A DNA stretch of 64,000 nt. It comes from Bacteroidota bacterium. GTDB lineage: Bacteria > Bacteroidota > Bacteroidia > Cytophagales > Spirosomataceae. This document shows, piece after piece, positions 28,877 through 38,493 of the stretch. Below the pieces are notes generated by a model. The model made no database searches, had not been told where the DNA came from, and saw nothing but the letters and a program-made list of their open reading frames with translations. The stretch spans positions 124,001 through 188,000 of the forward strand of contig JAIUOF010000001.1 of assembly GCA_020161355.1 (NCBI GenBank). Direction: 5' to 3'. A program made the position numbers and the translations under genes. How positions within the stretch are numbered: position 1 is the stretch's first letter; the number at the start of each line of letters is the position of its first letter.

Positions 28877-30172
28877 ATGCTGGCTTTTCTGGGCTTTGGC
28901 ACAATTCTGGTGTTTTTGGTGCTGATTATGAGCAAAAAGATGTCTGTCATAACGGCATTGGTGCTCACGCCTATCCTTTTTGGTTTTTTGGCTGGTTTTT
29001 CTCCTAAAGAATTAGGTGATTTCGCCATAGCAGGAATCAAACAAGTGGCTCCCACAGGGATTTTGTTGATGTTTGCTGTTTTGTATTTTGCTACAATGTT
29101 AGATGCCGGGCTTTTTGACCCCGTTATTTCTGCCATCATAAAGTCAGTAAAAGGTGATCCATTGAAAGTGGTTATTGGAACCGCCATATTAACTATGGTT
29201 GTCCATCTCGACGGTGACGGCACCGCTACATTTATGATTGTTATTTCTGCGTTTTTGCCCATTTATAAAAGATTGAAAATCAATCGTCTTGTACTTTCAA
29301 GTATTGTAGCTTTAAGTGTTGGGCCTATGCACCTGGTGCCATGGTCAGGTACCTCTGCAAGAGCCATTTCCGTGATGAAATCAGATGCTGTGCATATTTT
29401 CAATCCCAATATCCCTTCCATCATTGCGGGTGTGGTTTGGGTGTTGTTTGTGGCTTATTATTTGGGAAAAAAAGAAAGAAACAGACTTGGCGTGATTGAT
29501 TTGGATTATATTCATTCCAAAAACCTTACTCAGGAACAGCAAGGATTGAAAAGACCTAAATTGATTTTTTTCAATGCTATTTTAACCATTTTTTTGATTA
29601 TTTCACTTACCATAGGGTGGATCCCTGCACCAGTTTTATTTGTGGTTTTCAGTATGTTGGCCTTGTTAATCAATTATCCGAAACTTTCTGAACAAACAAA
29701 AGTATTAAAGGGACATGGAACCAATATTTTCATGGTTTCGAGTATGATTTTCGCTGCGGGAATTTTTTCCGGTATCTTAACCGGATCTAAAATGATTGAA
29801 GCCATGGCTGGTTCGTTGGTAAGTTTGATTCCTCAACAACATGCCAACTGGTTACCGGTGCTTACTGCCCTTACGAGTTTACCCGCCAGTATTCTTTTTA
29901 CGCCTGATGCCTACTATTTTGGTGTAGTTCCCATTTTGAGCCAAACTGCCGGTCAGTTTGGAATTGACCAGCTCGAAATAGCTAGGGCAGCTCTTTTGGG
30001 CCAGATGACGGTAGGATTCCCCATCAGTCCGCTAACAGCATCCACTTTTTTATTGATTGGTTTGGCGGAAGTTGATCTGGGTGAGCATCAAAAACATACA
30101 TTTTGGTGGGCTTGGGGAACCACAATAGTAATGACAATTATGGCAATTATTTCGGGTTCAATACATATTTGA
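28877..30172 (+). CDS. CitMHS-family transporter
   Basis: 431 residues with about twelve membrane segments. The family signature is MVVHLDGDGTATFMIV, and later TPDAYYFGVVPIL and FPISPLTAS; these are typical of CitMHS (metal-citrate:proton symporters). It is the first gene of a four-gene operon (2-3 bp gaps) for an organic acid or branched acid that ends in a CoA ligase, so the true substrate may be the carboxylate used by that pathway and not citrate. Confidence 0.9.
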   Translation: MLAFLGFGTILVFLVLIMSKKMSVITALVLTPILFGFLAGFSPKELGDFAIAGIKQVAPTGILLMFAVLYFATMLDAGLFDPVISAIIKSVKGDPLKVVIGTAILTMVVHLDGDGTATFMIVISAFLPIYKRLKINRLVLSSIVALSVGPMHLVPWSGTSARAISVMKSDAVHIFNPNIPSIIAGVVWVLFVAYYLGKKERNRLGVIDLDYIHSKNLTQEQQGLKRPKLIFFNAILTIFLIISLTIGWIPAPVLFVVFSMLALLINYPKLSEQTKVLKGHGTNIFMVSSMIFAAGIFSGILTGSKMIEAMAGSLVSLIPQQHANWLPVLTALTSLPASILFTPDAYYFGVVPILSQTAGQFGIDQLEIARAALLGQMTVGFPISPLTASTFLLIGLAEVDLGEHQKHTFWWAWGTTIVMTIMAIISGSIHI

Positions 30173-30174
30173 TA

Positions 30175-31515
30175 ATGAAACAAAAAATCAGAATAGGTTG
30201 TGGAGCAGGTTTTTCCGGCGATAGAATAGAGCCAGCCGTCATATTGGCTGAAAAAGGAGAACTGGATTATCTGGTTTTGGAATGTTTAGCTGAAAGAACC
30301 ATTGCTTTGGCACAAAAGCGAAAAATGGCCAATCCGGACAAAGGTTACGACCCGTATTTGGAAAGAAGAATTGAGGTTTTATTGCCGCATTTGGTGAAAA
30401 ATAAAGTAAGATTAATCACCAATATGGGGGCTGCAAACCCGGTTATGGCTGCAAAGAAAGTAAAGGTCTTGGCCGAAAAAAATGGATTTGATATTAAAGT
30501 TGCTGCAGTTTTCGGAGATGATGTTTTGACTTATCAAAATCTTCCTATTGAGGCCTTTGAGATTTTTAATGGAGAAAATCAAGCCTTTGAATTAATAAAA
30601 GAAAAAAACAATGATACTTTGATTTCAGCCAATGCATATATCGGGGTAGATGGAATTATTGAGGCCTTGGATTCTGATGCACAGATAATTATAACCGGAA
30701 GGGTGGCTGATCCTTCTTTGTTTTTGGCTCCGATGATTTGCGAATTTGGTTGGTCAAAAGACGATTATGAATTACTAGGAAAAGGAACTGTAATAGGCCA
30801 TTTGATGGAATGTGCCGGACATATTACCGGAGGATATTTTGCTGATCCTGTTAAAAAACCGGTTCAGGATATGATAAAATTGGGACATCCATATGTCGAT
30901 GTTTTTTCTGATGGTTCGGGTATTATTTCGAAAGTTGAAGGTACAGGTGGAGTTATAAATCTGATGACTGCAAAAGAGCAGTTGTTGTATGAAGTGGTAA
31001 ATCCGAATGAATACTTTACTCCCGATGTAGTGGCTGATTTTACAACTGTTAAGCTGGAAGAAATAGCTGAAAATCAGGTAAAAGTTACCGGCGGTGGTGG
31101 AAAAACTAAGCCGGAAAATTATAAGGTAAGTGTGGGCTACAAAGCTTTCTTTCTTGGAGAAGGTGAAATTTCTTATGCCGGTCCTTCTGCATTTGAACGG
31201 GCTAAACTGGCTGGAGAAACAATCGAGAAACGCGTATCTTCTCAATTTGATGATTTTAGAATAGACTATATCGGTATCAATTCTGTTTTCGGAGATAAAG
31301 AAAATCCTGTTATTCCAAATGAAGTAAGATTAAGAATTGCTGGAAAAGCTAAAGATATTGACACAGCATCTTTGATCGGTGAGGAAGTGGAGGCACTTTA
31401 TACCAATGGTCCGGCCGGAGGAGGTGGTGTGAGGAAATACGCCAATGAAGTGATAGGTATCATGTCGGTTTTAGTGAAGAGAAACTTGATTCTTCCACAA
31501 GTAAAAATATTTTAG
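30175..31515 (+). CDS. AtuA-type (DUF1446) protein
   Basis: 446 residues from ATG at 30175, 2 bp after the transporter stop; an upstream in-frame start would overlap the transporter. It matches the N-terminal domain of acyclic terpene utilisation protein AtuA (IGCGAGFSGDRIEPA, ITNMGAANP, ITGRVADPSLFLAP, ECAGHITGGYF). AtuA is needed for citronellol/geraniol catabolism in Pseudomonas, but the reaction is not settled and the family is widespread. Here the usual C-terminal domain is absent and is encoded by the next gene. Confidence 0.88.
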   Translation: MKQKIRIGCGAGFSGDRIEPAVILAEKGELDYLVLECLAERTIALAQKRKMANPDKGYDPYLERRIEVLLPHLVKNKVRLITNMGAANPVMAAKKVKVLAEKNGFDIKVAAVFGDDVLTYQNLPIEAFEIFNGENQAFELIKEKNNDTLISANAYIGVDGIIEALDSDAQIIITGRVADPSLFLAPMICEFGWSKDDYELLGKGTVIGHLMECAGHITGGYFADPVKKPVQDMIKLGHPYVDVFSDGSGIISKVEGTGGVINLMTAKEQLLYEVVNPNEYFTPDVVADFTTVKLEEIAENQVKVTGGGGKTKPENYKVSVGYKAFFLGEGEISYAGPSAFERAKLAGETIEKRVSSQFDDFRIDYIGINSVFGDKENPVIPNEVRLRIAGKAKDIDTASLIGEEVEALYTNGPAGGGGVRKYANEVIGIMSVLVKRNLILPQVKIF

Positions 31516-31518
31516 ATT

Positions 31519-31818
31519 ATGAAATTATACGAAATAGCCCATAGCCGTGCCGGAGATAAAGGCAATGTTTCGACTTTATCTTTGATTCCTTTTCAAGAGA
31601 CTGATTATGAGTTGCTTAAAAATAAAGTGACAGTAGATTTGGTAAAAAAACATTTTGGGAATATCATAAAAGGAGAAATAGTAAGGTATGAAATGCCCAA
31701 TATTTCTTCCCTGCTTTTTGTATGTCAGGAGGCACTGGATACTGGTGTAACTACCTCATTACGAATGGATACACATGGAAAGGCTTTGAGCTATAAATTA
31801 TTGGAAATGGAAATTTGA
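31519..31818 (+). CDS. detached AtuA C-terminal (ferredoxin-fold) domain protein
   Basis: 99 residues starting IAHSRAGDKGN, the start of the small domain that is normally fused to the C-terminus of AtuA proteins. It lies 3 bp after the AtuA-type gene and 3 bp before the CoA ligase, so the two halves probably work as one complex. Soluble, no export signal. Confidence 0.82.
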   Translation: MKLYEIAHSRAGDKGNVSTLSLIPFQETDYELLKNKVTVDLVKKHFGNIIKGEIVRYEMPNISSLLFVCQEALDTGVTTSLRMDTHGKALSYKLLEMEI

Positions 31819-31821
31819 GTT

Positions 31822-33738
31822 ATGTCAAAAACTATTTGGACACCCTCTGAAAAACATATTCAGGATAGCAATCTTTATCACTTTTTGAAATTTGCCGAAA
31901 AAGCTACCGGTAAGACTTTTTCTGATTACAATGTTCTTTATAATTGGTCAATCGATTGTCTTGAAGATTTTTGGGTGGTTTTGGCTGATTTTTTTGAGAT
32001 AAAATTCTCAGGGAAATATGAAAAAGTTGTTTCTGATGACTCTGAGATGGATCAAAAAAAATGGTTTTCCGGGGCACATTTGAGTTATTCCAAACTTATT
32101 TTTCGAAATACAAACGCTAACCAACCTGCCATTATTTATAAGTGTGAAAATCAGGAAGTAAAAAGAATTTCCTGGGAGGAATTGGAAACTTCAGTGGCCA
32201 ATCTTGCCTATTGGTTAAAATCTCTGGGTTTTCAAAAAGGCGATACCGCTGTTGCTTATACTTCCAATAATCCGGAGACCATTATCGCATTTCTTGCGGT
32301 AAACAGCCTGGGAGGAATTTGGTCCTCGTGCTCGCCTGATTTCGGTTCTGAGAGTGTAATTGAGCGTTTTGGGCAAATAAAGCCCAAAGTATTTTTTGCC
32401 AATTCGAGCTATCAATACAATGGTAAGTCCTTTGATATTTTGCCCAAAGTCGAAGAAATTCAAAACGGTATTGGCTCAGGTCTTAACACAATTTTATTTG
32501 AAAGTGAACAATGGAGTAATATTATTTCTCAAGAAACCAAGCACTTATTGGAGTTTACAGAAGTAGAATTCAATGACCCGATTTGGGTTTTGTATAGCTC
32601 TGGTACCACAGGAAAGCCTAAAGCCATTGTTCATCGAACCGGTGGGATGGTTCTGGAACATCTGAAAGCTTTGGCTCTGCATCAAAATGTAAAGAATGAT
32701 GACCGATATTGCTGGTATTCTACCACCGGCTGGATGATGTGGAATTATGCCCTCTCCTCTTTGCTTGCCGGAGCTACTTTGTGTTTGTTTGATGGCTCAG
32801 TGGCATATCCAGACTTAAATGTCCTATGGGATTTTGTGGATGATCAAAAAGTCAATCATTTAGGTGCCGGGGCAGCATTTTTTCAATCATGTTTAAAGTC
32901 TGATATTAATATTTCGGGGAAAAGCAAATTTCTGAAAACAATAGGCTCGACTGGGTCACCGCTTTCTGAAGAGGCATTTAACTGGCTTTCTGATAAAATT
33001 ACAGGAGTTCCGGTAATTTCACTCAGCGGTGGGACAGACGTTTGTTCGGCATTTATCGGAGGGAATCCAATGCTACCGGTCATTTCCGGCGAAATACAAT
33101 GCAGAATGCTGGGAGCAGCTATCGAAGCCTGGGATGAAAACGGCAAATCAGTCAATGGAGATTTGGGAGAGTTAGTGATTACAAAACCATTGCCTTCCAT
33201 GCCGGTATTTTTTTGGAATGATAATAATAATGAAAAATATAAGTCTAGTTATTTTGAAAAATATCCGGGAGTTTGGTGTCATGGTGATTGGATAAAAATT
33301 ACGGAAAATAGCGGGATTATTGTTTTCGGAAGGTCTGACGCCACCTTGAATAGGGAAGGAGTAAGAATTGGAACGGCAGAAATTTACAGTGCAGTAGAGA
33401 CTATAGAATTTATTAAAGATAGTTTGATTGTTTGCATTGAGAAGGGAAACGGAGATTTTTATATGCCTTTGTTCATAAAAACTGTTAAGGAAATAAGCGA
33501 AGAAGATAAAAAAGTCATTAATAATAATCTTAGGAAATTATATAGCCCCAGACATGTTCCCGATGAAATTATTAAAACACCAGATATCCCTTATACCATT
33601 AGTGGAAAGAAAATGGAAATGGCTGTAAAGAAAATATTAATGGGAATTTCCCCGGATAAGGCCGCTACCCGCGATGCCATGAAGAATCCTGAATCATTGG
33701 ATTGGTATGTGGATTTATATATTAATTATGTAAAATAA
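31822..33738 (+). CDS. acetoacetate-CoA ligase
   Basis: 638 residues of the acyl-adenylate-forming family. ATP motif YSSGTTGKPKAIVHRTGGM; TTGWMMWNYALSSLLAGA and LCLFDGSVAYPD are typical of acetoacetyl-CoA synthetases; the C-terminal hinge and catalytic Lys lie in PDIPYTISGKKMEM. It makes acetoacetyl-CoA from acetoacetate, ATP and CoA. As the last gene of the CitMHS/AtuA operon it would fit a route that ends in acetoacetate, such as leucine-like or terpene-derived acids. A related carboxylate is possible as substrate. Confidence 0.9.
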   Translation: MSKTIWTPSEKHIQDSNLYHFLKFAEKATGKTFSDYNVLYNWSIDCLEDFWVVLADFFEIKFSGKYEKVVSDDSEMDQKKWFSGAHLSYSKLIFRNTNANQPAIIYKCENQEVKRISWEELETSVANLAYWLKSLGFQKGDTAVAYTSNNPETIIAFLAVNSLGGIWSSCSPDFGSESVIERFGQIKPKVFFANSSYQYNGKSFDILPKVEEIQNGIGSGLNTILFESEQWSNIISQETKHLLEFTEVEFNDPIWVLYSSGTTGKPKAIVHRTGGMVLEHLKALALHQNVKNDDRYCWYSTTGWMMWNYALSSLLAGATLCLFDGSVAYPDLNVLWDFVDDQKVNHLGAGAAFFQSCLKSDINISGKSKFLKTIGSTGSPLSEEAFNWLSDKITGVPVISLSGGTDVCSAFIGGNPMLPVISGEIQCRMLGAAIEAWDENGKSVNGDLGELVITKPLPSMPVFFWNDNNNEKYKSSYFEKYPGVWCHGDWIKITENSGIIVFGRSDATLNREGVRIGTAEIYSAVETIEFIKDSLIVCIEKGNGDFYMPLFIKTVKEISEEDKKVINNNLRKLYSPRHVPDEIIKTPDIPYTISGKKMEMAVKKILMGISPDKAATRDAMKNPESLDWYVDLYINYVK

Positions 33739-33742
33739 AAAA

Positions 33743-33760
33743 GCCCGGCAAAAGCCGAGC
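33743..33760. terminator. hairpin at the end of the CitMHS-AtuA-ligase operon
   Basis: GCCCGGC, loop AAAA, GCCGAGC: six of seven positions pair. The T-run needed for a rho-independent terminator is on the minus-strand side (plus-strand A-run at 33734-33742), so it terminates best for minus-strand transcripts and perhaps weakly for the operon. Confidence 0.4.
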
Positions 33761-33891
33761 TACGTGATCCCGATAGGACAACAACATCACAATCTTATAC
33801 AATCTCATGCAATTTTAAAATACTACAAATCAGTATGTTAACAAATCGTTAACTTTAAATAGATTGTTTTTTATTGGAATATATCGGAATT

Positions 33892-33911
33892 TACGGGCTA
33901 AATACGGGCTA
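33892..33911 (+). repeat. direct repeat TACGGGCTA x2 in front of the integrase
   Basis: TACGGGCTA occurs at 33892-33900 and 33903-33911, an 11-bp period, 27 bp before the integrase start. A palindromic pair GTTAAC...GTTAAC lies just upstream (33838-33854 region). These are the kind of sites a tyrosine recombinase or its regulator binds, and this is where an attachment site would be expected. No second copy of an att core was found. Confidence 0.35.
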
Positions 33912-33937
33912 GATTTTGCCCAGGAAATTTCAAAAAT

Positions 33938-35155
33938 ATGGCGACCGTAAATTTTTTATTACAAAGCAAAAAGAACCCATCTCCAATTTATGTAAGAGTT
34001 CGGGACAGAAATTTTGACGCAAAAGGGAAAACCAATTTGTTTATTGATCCTGACAATTGGAGCGAAAAAAAGAGGCAGCCCAAAAATCTCAAAGATGCTG
34101 ATGGGAAATATATTCAGTCAAAGCTCTCCGAAATTGAGACAAAAATTATTAATGCTTTTAACAAGGTTGACGATAATACCATTTTGGACAGTCAATGGAT
34201 ATCGAGAATAATCTCCAACGAAAAAGAAAAAAATGTAAAACCTTTGTTCCTTGAATATTTTGATATGTACATCAAAGATAAGGAATCCACTGGTTCCACT
34301 TTTTTAATGGTTCGGAGATACAAGACCATAAAAAATCTTATTTCGAAGTTTGAGGCTTCTTTGAATAGGAAAGTTTTCCTAAAGGATGTAGATATAAAAT
34401 ATGCCGAAGAATTTTGCAGGTATTTAGCTAAACATAAATACAAACAAAGTTACATTTTCAGATTAACCAAGCATTTAAAGACCGTTTGTTTCCATGCCAA
34501 GGCCGCTGGGTATGAAACCAGTAATAATTTTGAGCTCATAAAGTCAAAAGATAAAAAGGCATATAAAATTTATCTGAGTTTGGATGAAATAAAAACAATA
34601 GAAGAAACGCCAATGCCAACAGAATCACTCGACAACGCCCGGGATTGGCTCGTGATTAGTTGTTTTTTAGGCCAAAGGGTATCTGACCTTATGAGGTGCA
34701 AAAAATCCCTTATACGTGAAATAAATGGCAACCAATTTATTGATTTGACTCAAAAAAAGACCAAAAAAGAAATGATGATTGCAATCCTACCACCTGTACG
34801 GCAGATTTTGGAGAAGCGAAATGGTGAATTTCCAAGACCAATTTCAGACCAAAGATATAATGAATACATAAAAGAGGTTTGTAAAATAGCTGGTCTTGCT
34901 GAATTAACCGGAGGTTCGATTTATGATGCTTCCCTACAAAGGGATGTAGATTCCAAATATGAAAAATGGAAACTAATTTCTTCACATGTAGGTAGAAGGT
35001 CATTTGCAACTAATTTTTACGGAAAGATACCCACTACTTATTTAATGGCTCAAACTGGCCACACCACAGAAAAATCCTTTTTGGAATATATTGGGAAAGG
35101 TAGGCTAGATCATATTTCGGTACTTATGGAAATTTATAATAAAGTTAATTTTTAA
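33938..35155 (+). CDS. tyrosine recombinase / integrase
   Basis: 405 residues of the Bacteroidota phage/ICE integrase type: an N-terminal Arm-DNA-binding domain (NFLLQSKKNPSPIYVRVRD), a SAM-like core-binding domain around residues 110-210, and the catalytic domain with Arg in FLGQRVSDLM, His-x-x-Arg in HVGRRSF, His in QTGHTTEKS and the nucleophilic Tyr in FLEYIGKG. It marks the left end of the accessory island. The direct repeats before its start are candidate binding sites. Confidence 0.95.
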   Translation: MATVNFLLQSKKNPSPIYVRVRDRNFDAKGKTNLFIDPDNWSEKKRQPKNLKDADGKYIQSKLSEIETKIINAFNKVDDNTILDSQWISRIISNEKEKNVKPLFLEYFDMYIKDKESTGSTFLMVRRYKTIKNLISKFEASLNRKVFLKDVDIKYAEEFCRYLAKHKYKQSYIFRLTKHLKTVCFHAKAAGYETSNNFELIKSKDKKAYKIYLSLDEIKTIEETPMPTESLDNARDWLVISCFLGQRVSDLMRCKKSLIREINGNQFIDLTQKKTKKEMMIAILPPVRQILEKRNGEFPRPISDQRYNEYIKEVCKIAGLAELTGGSIYDASLQRDVDSKYEKWKLISSHVGRRSFATNFYGKIPTTYLMAQTGHTTEKSFLEYIGKGRLDHISVLMEIYNKVNF

Positions 35156-35169
35156 AAAAAAATATCAAA

Positions 35170-36114
35170 ATGAAGAAAAACCTTACCACCACAGATGATT
35201 TATTAGTAAGATATTTTTTTGATAGCGAGGAGATTATCAAATTGGCCAATGAAAAATACAATCCGATTATTTTGGAAATAAACAACTATATTGATGAGAT
35301 AATAGATATTTCAAACAATGGTCAAAACGTATTCGAAGCGATACTATTTTTGGGAAAAACATTTAATGAGGAAAAAGTTGAAAAGTATCTTGAGGATGCT
35401 CAAAATGAATTATTTAATTTTTACCCGGCTGAATTCAAAATAATAGAAAAGTGGTCAAAAAAGAGGATAAATTTGTTAGAAATCACTAAGTTCTTTATTG
35501 AGGTAAAATCTTTTATTTCTATATATTTTACAAAAAAAATGATGGAAAAATTACTGGATGAGGAGGATAATGATTTTATTAATTTTCGAAAAATTCCCAT
35601 AAACAGAAGTAATACAGCTTTTCTCTGTAAGATATTAGATATTTCTTTTGAAGAACTACAATCGAAGCTTAACGGAGAAAATAATTTTGAAATTTTTGAA
35701 AAAGTTACATATTGGTTAGAATATCATGAATTTGTTTATGAGAGATTTATTTTTTCATACACATTTATTATACATTTTCTTGCTAAAACCTTTGAAAATG
35801 GACGTAGAGGGGGCTTTAATTTAACTTTTATGAAACAAATTAATCCACATCCTGAAATATTTAGAAGCACAAAAGATTATGATTTATTTAATAAGTTAAT
35901 AAATTCTGAGTATTTCAAAAAAAACGGGTGTAGTGATATAAGTTTTATTTACAGGAAACTAAAAGAAGATGGTATGATTATTTGCCTAAAAGATACCTAT
36001 TTTAAAGAGTGGTTTAATGATACTTTTAATGCCAATATTAGTATGATAAAAAAAATCGAAAATATGAAAACACAGGATAGAATGCTTAAATATAAGCTTT
36101 TAAAAAATGGCTAA
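35170..36114 (+). CDS. hypothetical protein of the integrated element
   Basis: 314 residues, soluble, strongly AT-rich codons, rich in Lys, Glu, Asn and Phe. No motif is recognised; a run of helices is likely. It starts 14 bp after the integrase stop and probably shares its transcript. An AT-rich imperfect inverted repeat (36126-36154) follows it. Confidence 0.7.
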   Translation: MKKNLTTTDDLLVRYFFDSEEIIKLANEKYNPIILEINNYIDEIIDISNNGQNVFEAILFLGKTFNEEKVEKYLEDAQNELFNFYPAEFKIIEKWSKKRINLLEITKFFIEVKSFISIYFTKKMMEKLLDEEDNDFINFRKIPINRSNTAFLCKILDISFEELQSKLNGENNFEIFEKVTYWLEYHEFVYERFIFSYTFIIHFLAKTFENGRRGGFNLTFMKQINPHPEIFRSTKDYDLFNKLINSEYFKKNGCSDISFIYRKLKEDGMIICLKDTYFKEWFNDTFNANISMIKKIENMKTQDRMLKYKLLKNG

Positions 36115-36208
36115 ACTCTCTGGAATGATTTGTATTTTTTTTTATACAAAATCATATTAAAAATAATATTTTTTCGTATTTTTTTCTACCTTCAAAGGGC
36201 CACATCTT

Positions 36209-36236
36209 GCAATCATTTCAAACAAAAAACGATTGC
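36209..36236. promoter_or_regulatory. inverted repeat in front of the excisionase-like gene
   Basis: GCAATCATTT, 8-nt spacer, AAACGATTGC: ten-base arms with one mismatch, ending 3 bp before the ATG at 36240. The place suggests an operator for the HTH protein it precedes, or an excisionase/replication control site. Confidence 0.45.
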
Positions 36237-36239
36237 GTA

Positions 36240-36452
36240 ATGAACACATCAAGCCAAACTGCCCCAAAAGTATCTGCTTCAATTGGTAAGGATTTGCTTA
36301 CCCGTAAAGAAACTGCCGAATTATTGGGTATAAACCTATCTACTCTTTGGTCTTACACCAAAACCGGCAAACTCAAAGCCTATGGCCTCGGCAATAAGGT
36401 ATTCTACCGTTACAGTGAGATTATGAACGAATCCCTTCGTCCCCTCAATTAA
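36240..36452 (+). CDS. excisionase-like helix-turn-helix protein
   Basis: 70 residues from ATG at 36240. A MerR/Xis-type HTH_17 domain covers most of it (LLTRKETAELLGINLSTLW, then TKTGKLKAYGLGNKVFY). Such proteins steer excision by tyrosine recombinases or control replication genes of integrated elements. It lies between the integrase pair and the replication initiator, behind a strong inverted repeat. Confidence 0.85.
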   Translation: MNTSSQTAPKVSASIGKDLLTRKETAELLGINLSTLWSYTKTGKLKAYGLGNKVFYRYSEIMNESLRPLN

Positions 36453-36538
36453 TTCCCGAAAAAACATCCAGCATATAGTTGGCTTGTCTTAACGTCGGTT
36501 CTGGGAAAAACTTAATAATCAAGCAAACCTTTACGAAA

Positions 36539-38284
36539 ATGTCGAATCACGATCTGTTTGGTAATCCGGTAAAAGCTCCTTTTTTGAGGTTAGAAAACAA
36601 TAAAGCAGAAAAACACTCCACACTGGCACCAGAAGTGTTTAGCACCATAACTCAAGTTGCCACTATCGAGACCATTGCCAAATTCAAAAACCAATCGATC
36701 ACTCAGGTTGATGTTTATCGTCGTGAAAAAGGACTTGCTCCCCTCAACCCAAACAAAGAAAAAAACCTGCTATCTCAGGCCGGAAACGATAATGCCTATA
36801 ATGGCTATCTTTCACCTTCTACCCGACGATACATCGAAATGATGATGTCAGTATGGCTTACTGCTGTGGAAATCAATACCGATATCAAAGCCTCAAAAAA
36901 AGAGGTTAATGGTGAGAAAGTATTCCCAACTTTCATAACCTTGACACTGCCATGTTGCCAACTGCACACCGACAACGAAATCAAAGAGCGGATACTAAAA
37001 CCATTCATCAAATGGCTCACCTTTGATTCGGGTGAGGTGTATAAAATCGGTCCCAAAAAAGGAGAGAAAAAGGGCTTTGGCGTTTCCATCTACTTTTGGA
37101 GGGCAGAGCCACAAAAAAACACCAATATTCATTTTCATCTCATAGTCGATAAATACGTGCCTTGGGAAGCCATCAGAGCTAAATGGAATGAATGTCTGGA
37201 GATACTTGGGTATGTTTCTCGATATGCTAAAATTAACAAGAAAATGGCTGAAAAATTCGGCTTTACTGCTGACAAAGCCATTCTTGAAAAAGACATAATG
37301 GAATATAAAGCCATCAACGATACCATATTGAATGGCGAGCCAATACCCGACAAAATACCGGACCTATTTAGGGGATACCTGAAAGTATCCCAAAAGTATC
37401 ATAGACCCATGAGCCCCAATATGATTGAGCAGTGTGCCACAGACCGACAAAAACAAATTTTTGAACGAAACCTGAAAGAGGGTTTCATGAACCCCAACAG
37501 CACCGACATCCACGCCATACGTAATCTGGAAAGCGTAACGGCCTATGTGATCAAATACATTGCCAAAAAGCCCACCGAAAAGGCACTGAAAGACAATCAG
37601 AAACTCTTTAAAGATCCAAACACAGGAGAAATCATGGTAAGAACCTTTGATAACAACTACCGCAATAGTTCAGGGGAAATCGAGCCTATGATTGTAAGTA
37701 CTGAGAAATATATTCCAATATACGAGGATCGAAAGATTTACGGAAGGATCTGGGGATGCAGCGACACCCTACGTGGATTTAAGCCTTCAGTCGAAAAAGA
37801 GGTAGTCACCGATGAAATAGGCAGGACATTCCTGAAAGAAGTCGAAGCCGTTGACGAAAACGGCGATATCACCGAAAAACTCACTCCGGTACCGGTAATG
37901 AAGTATTTCACCAAAAAGCTTCAGGAGCGGTCGGTATGGCTTTCAAGCGATGCCCAAAAGCCTAACATATTCGTGACCCCACCAGAAAACGAAGACACCT
38001 ACACCTTTTCCTACATCAATCACCTGGTAGAGGTTATAGGTAAGGAAGAAATCGAAGCCATTAGCCGAAAAGTGGGACCACAATTTGAGAAAATGAACGG
38101 ACGGATCATTCCTTATCGCACAGAAAAGCTTGGTTACCCCCCAAAAAAAGCTCAAAACGGCAAAGTCAAACCGCCTGTGGTGAAGCATGTTCAGATTTTA
38201 AAGGATTTCGCACCTGAGCTTCACCGACAATATGTAAGTTATTACAAACATATTTTTGATTGTCTGTATTCAAAAGCTGCCTAA
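36539..38284 (+). CDS. HUH-type rolling-circle replication initiator
   Basis: 581 residues from ATG at 36539 (MSNHDLFGNPVKAPF); an upstream non-ATG start would add 20 residues. Motif 1 FITLTLPCC, motif 2 TNIHFHLIVDKYV (two His separated by one hydrophobic residue) and motif 3 AYVIKYIAKK (Tyr and Lys) form the HUH/Y1 endonuclease signature in the right order. Such proteins nick a double-strand origin and start single-strand replication. The element can therefore probably excise and replicate. The origin was not located; the 80 bp upstream of the ATG are a candidate. Confidence 0.82.
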   Translation: MSNHDLFGNPVKAPFLRLENNKAEKHSTLAPEVFSTITQVATIETIAKFKNQSITQVDVYRREKGLAPLNPNKEKNLLSQAGNDNAYNGYLSPSTRRYIEMMMSVWLTAVEINTDIKASKKEVNGEKVFPTFITLTLPCCQLHTDNEIKERILKPFIKWLTFDSGEVYKIGPKKGEKKGFGVSIYFWRAEPQKNTNIHFHLIVDKYVPWEAIRAKWNECLEILGYVSRYAKINKKMAEKFGFTADKAILEKDIMEYKAINDTILNGEPIPDKIPDLFRGYLKVSQKYHRPMSPNMIEQCATDRQKQIFERNLKEGFMNPNSTDIHAIRNLESVTAYVIKYIAKKPTEKALKDNQKLFKDPNTGEIMVRTFDNNYRNSSGEIEPMIVSTEKYIPIYEDRKIYGRIWGCSDTLRGFKPSVEKEVVTDEIGRTFLKEVEAVDENGDITEKLTPVPVMKYFTKKLQERSVWLSSDAQKPNIFVTPPENEDTYTFSYINHLVEVIGKEEIEAISRKVGPQFEKMNGRIIPYRTEKLGYPPKKAQNGKVKPPVVKHVQILKDFAPELHRQYVSYYKHIFDCLYSKAA

Positions 38285-38295
38285 AGTAAAAAAAC

Positions 38296-38490
38296 ATGTG
38301 GGAAGTTATGGAAAATGGCTTTTTGGTCCTATGGTCAGGAACAAAAAAAGAATATGAAATACAGCCGGAAAACCTGAGAAATCCTAATATTTTGAAAGAG
38401 ATGGAGTATTTCTTAGAAACAGGATATGACGAATTTAAGGCAAAATATGATGAAGCAATAGAAATTATTAACAGTAAAACAAATAAATAA
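38296..38490 (+). CDS. small hypothetical protein
   Basis: 64 residues, acidic, no known motif. A second Met at 38308 is an alternative start. It lies 11 bp after the replication gene and 3 bp before the next gene, so it belongs to the same operon. Confidence 0.65.
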   Translation: MWEVMENGFLVLWSGTKKEYEIQPENLRNPNILKEMEYFLETGYDEFKAKYDEAIEIINSKTNK

Positions 38491-38493
38491 ATT

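Noticed and set aside
36126..36154. AT-rich inverted repeat after the 314-residue gene as a terminator
   Set aside because: The arms need a bulge, the stem is almost all A/T and no T-run follows.
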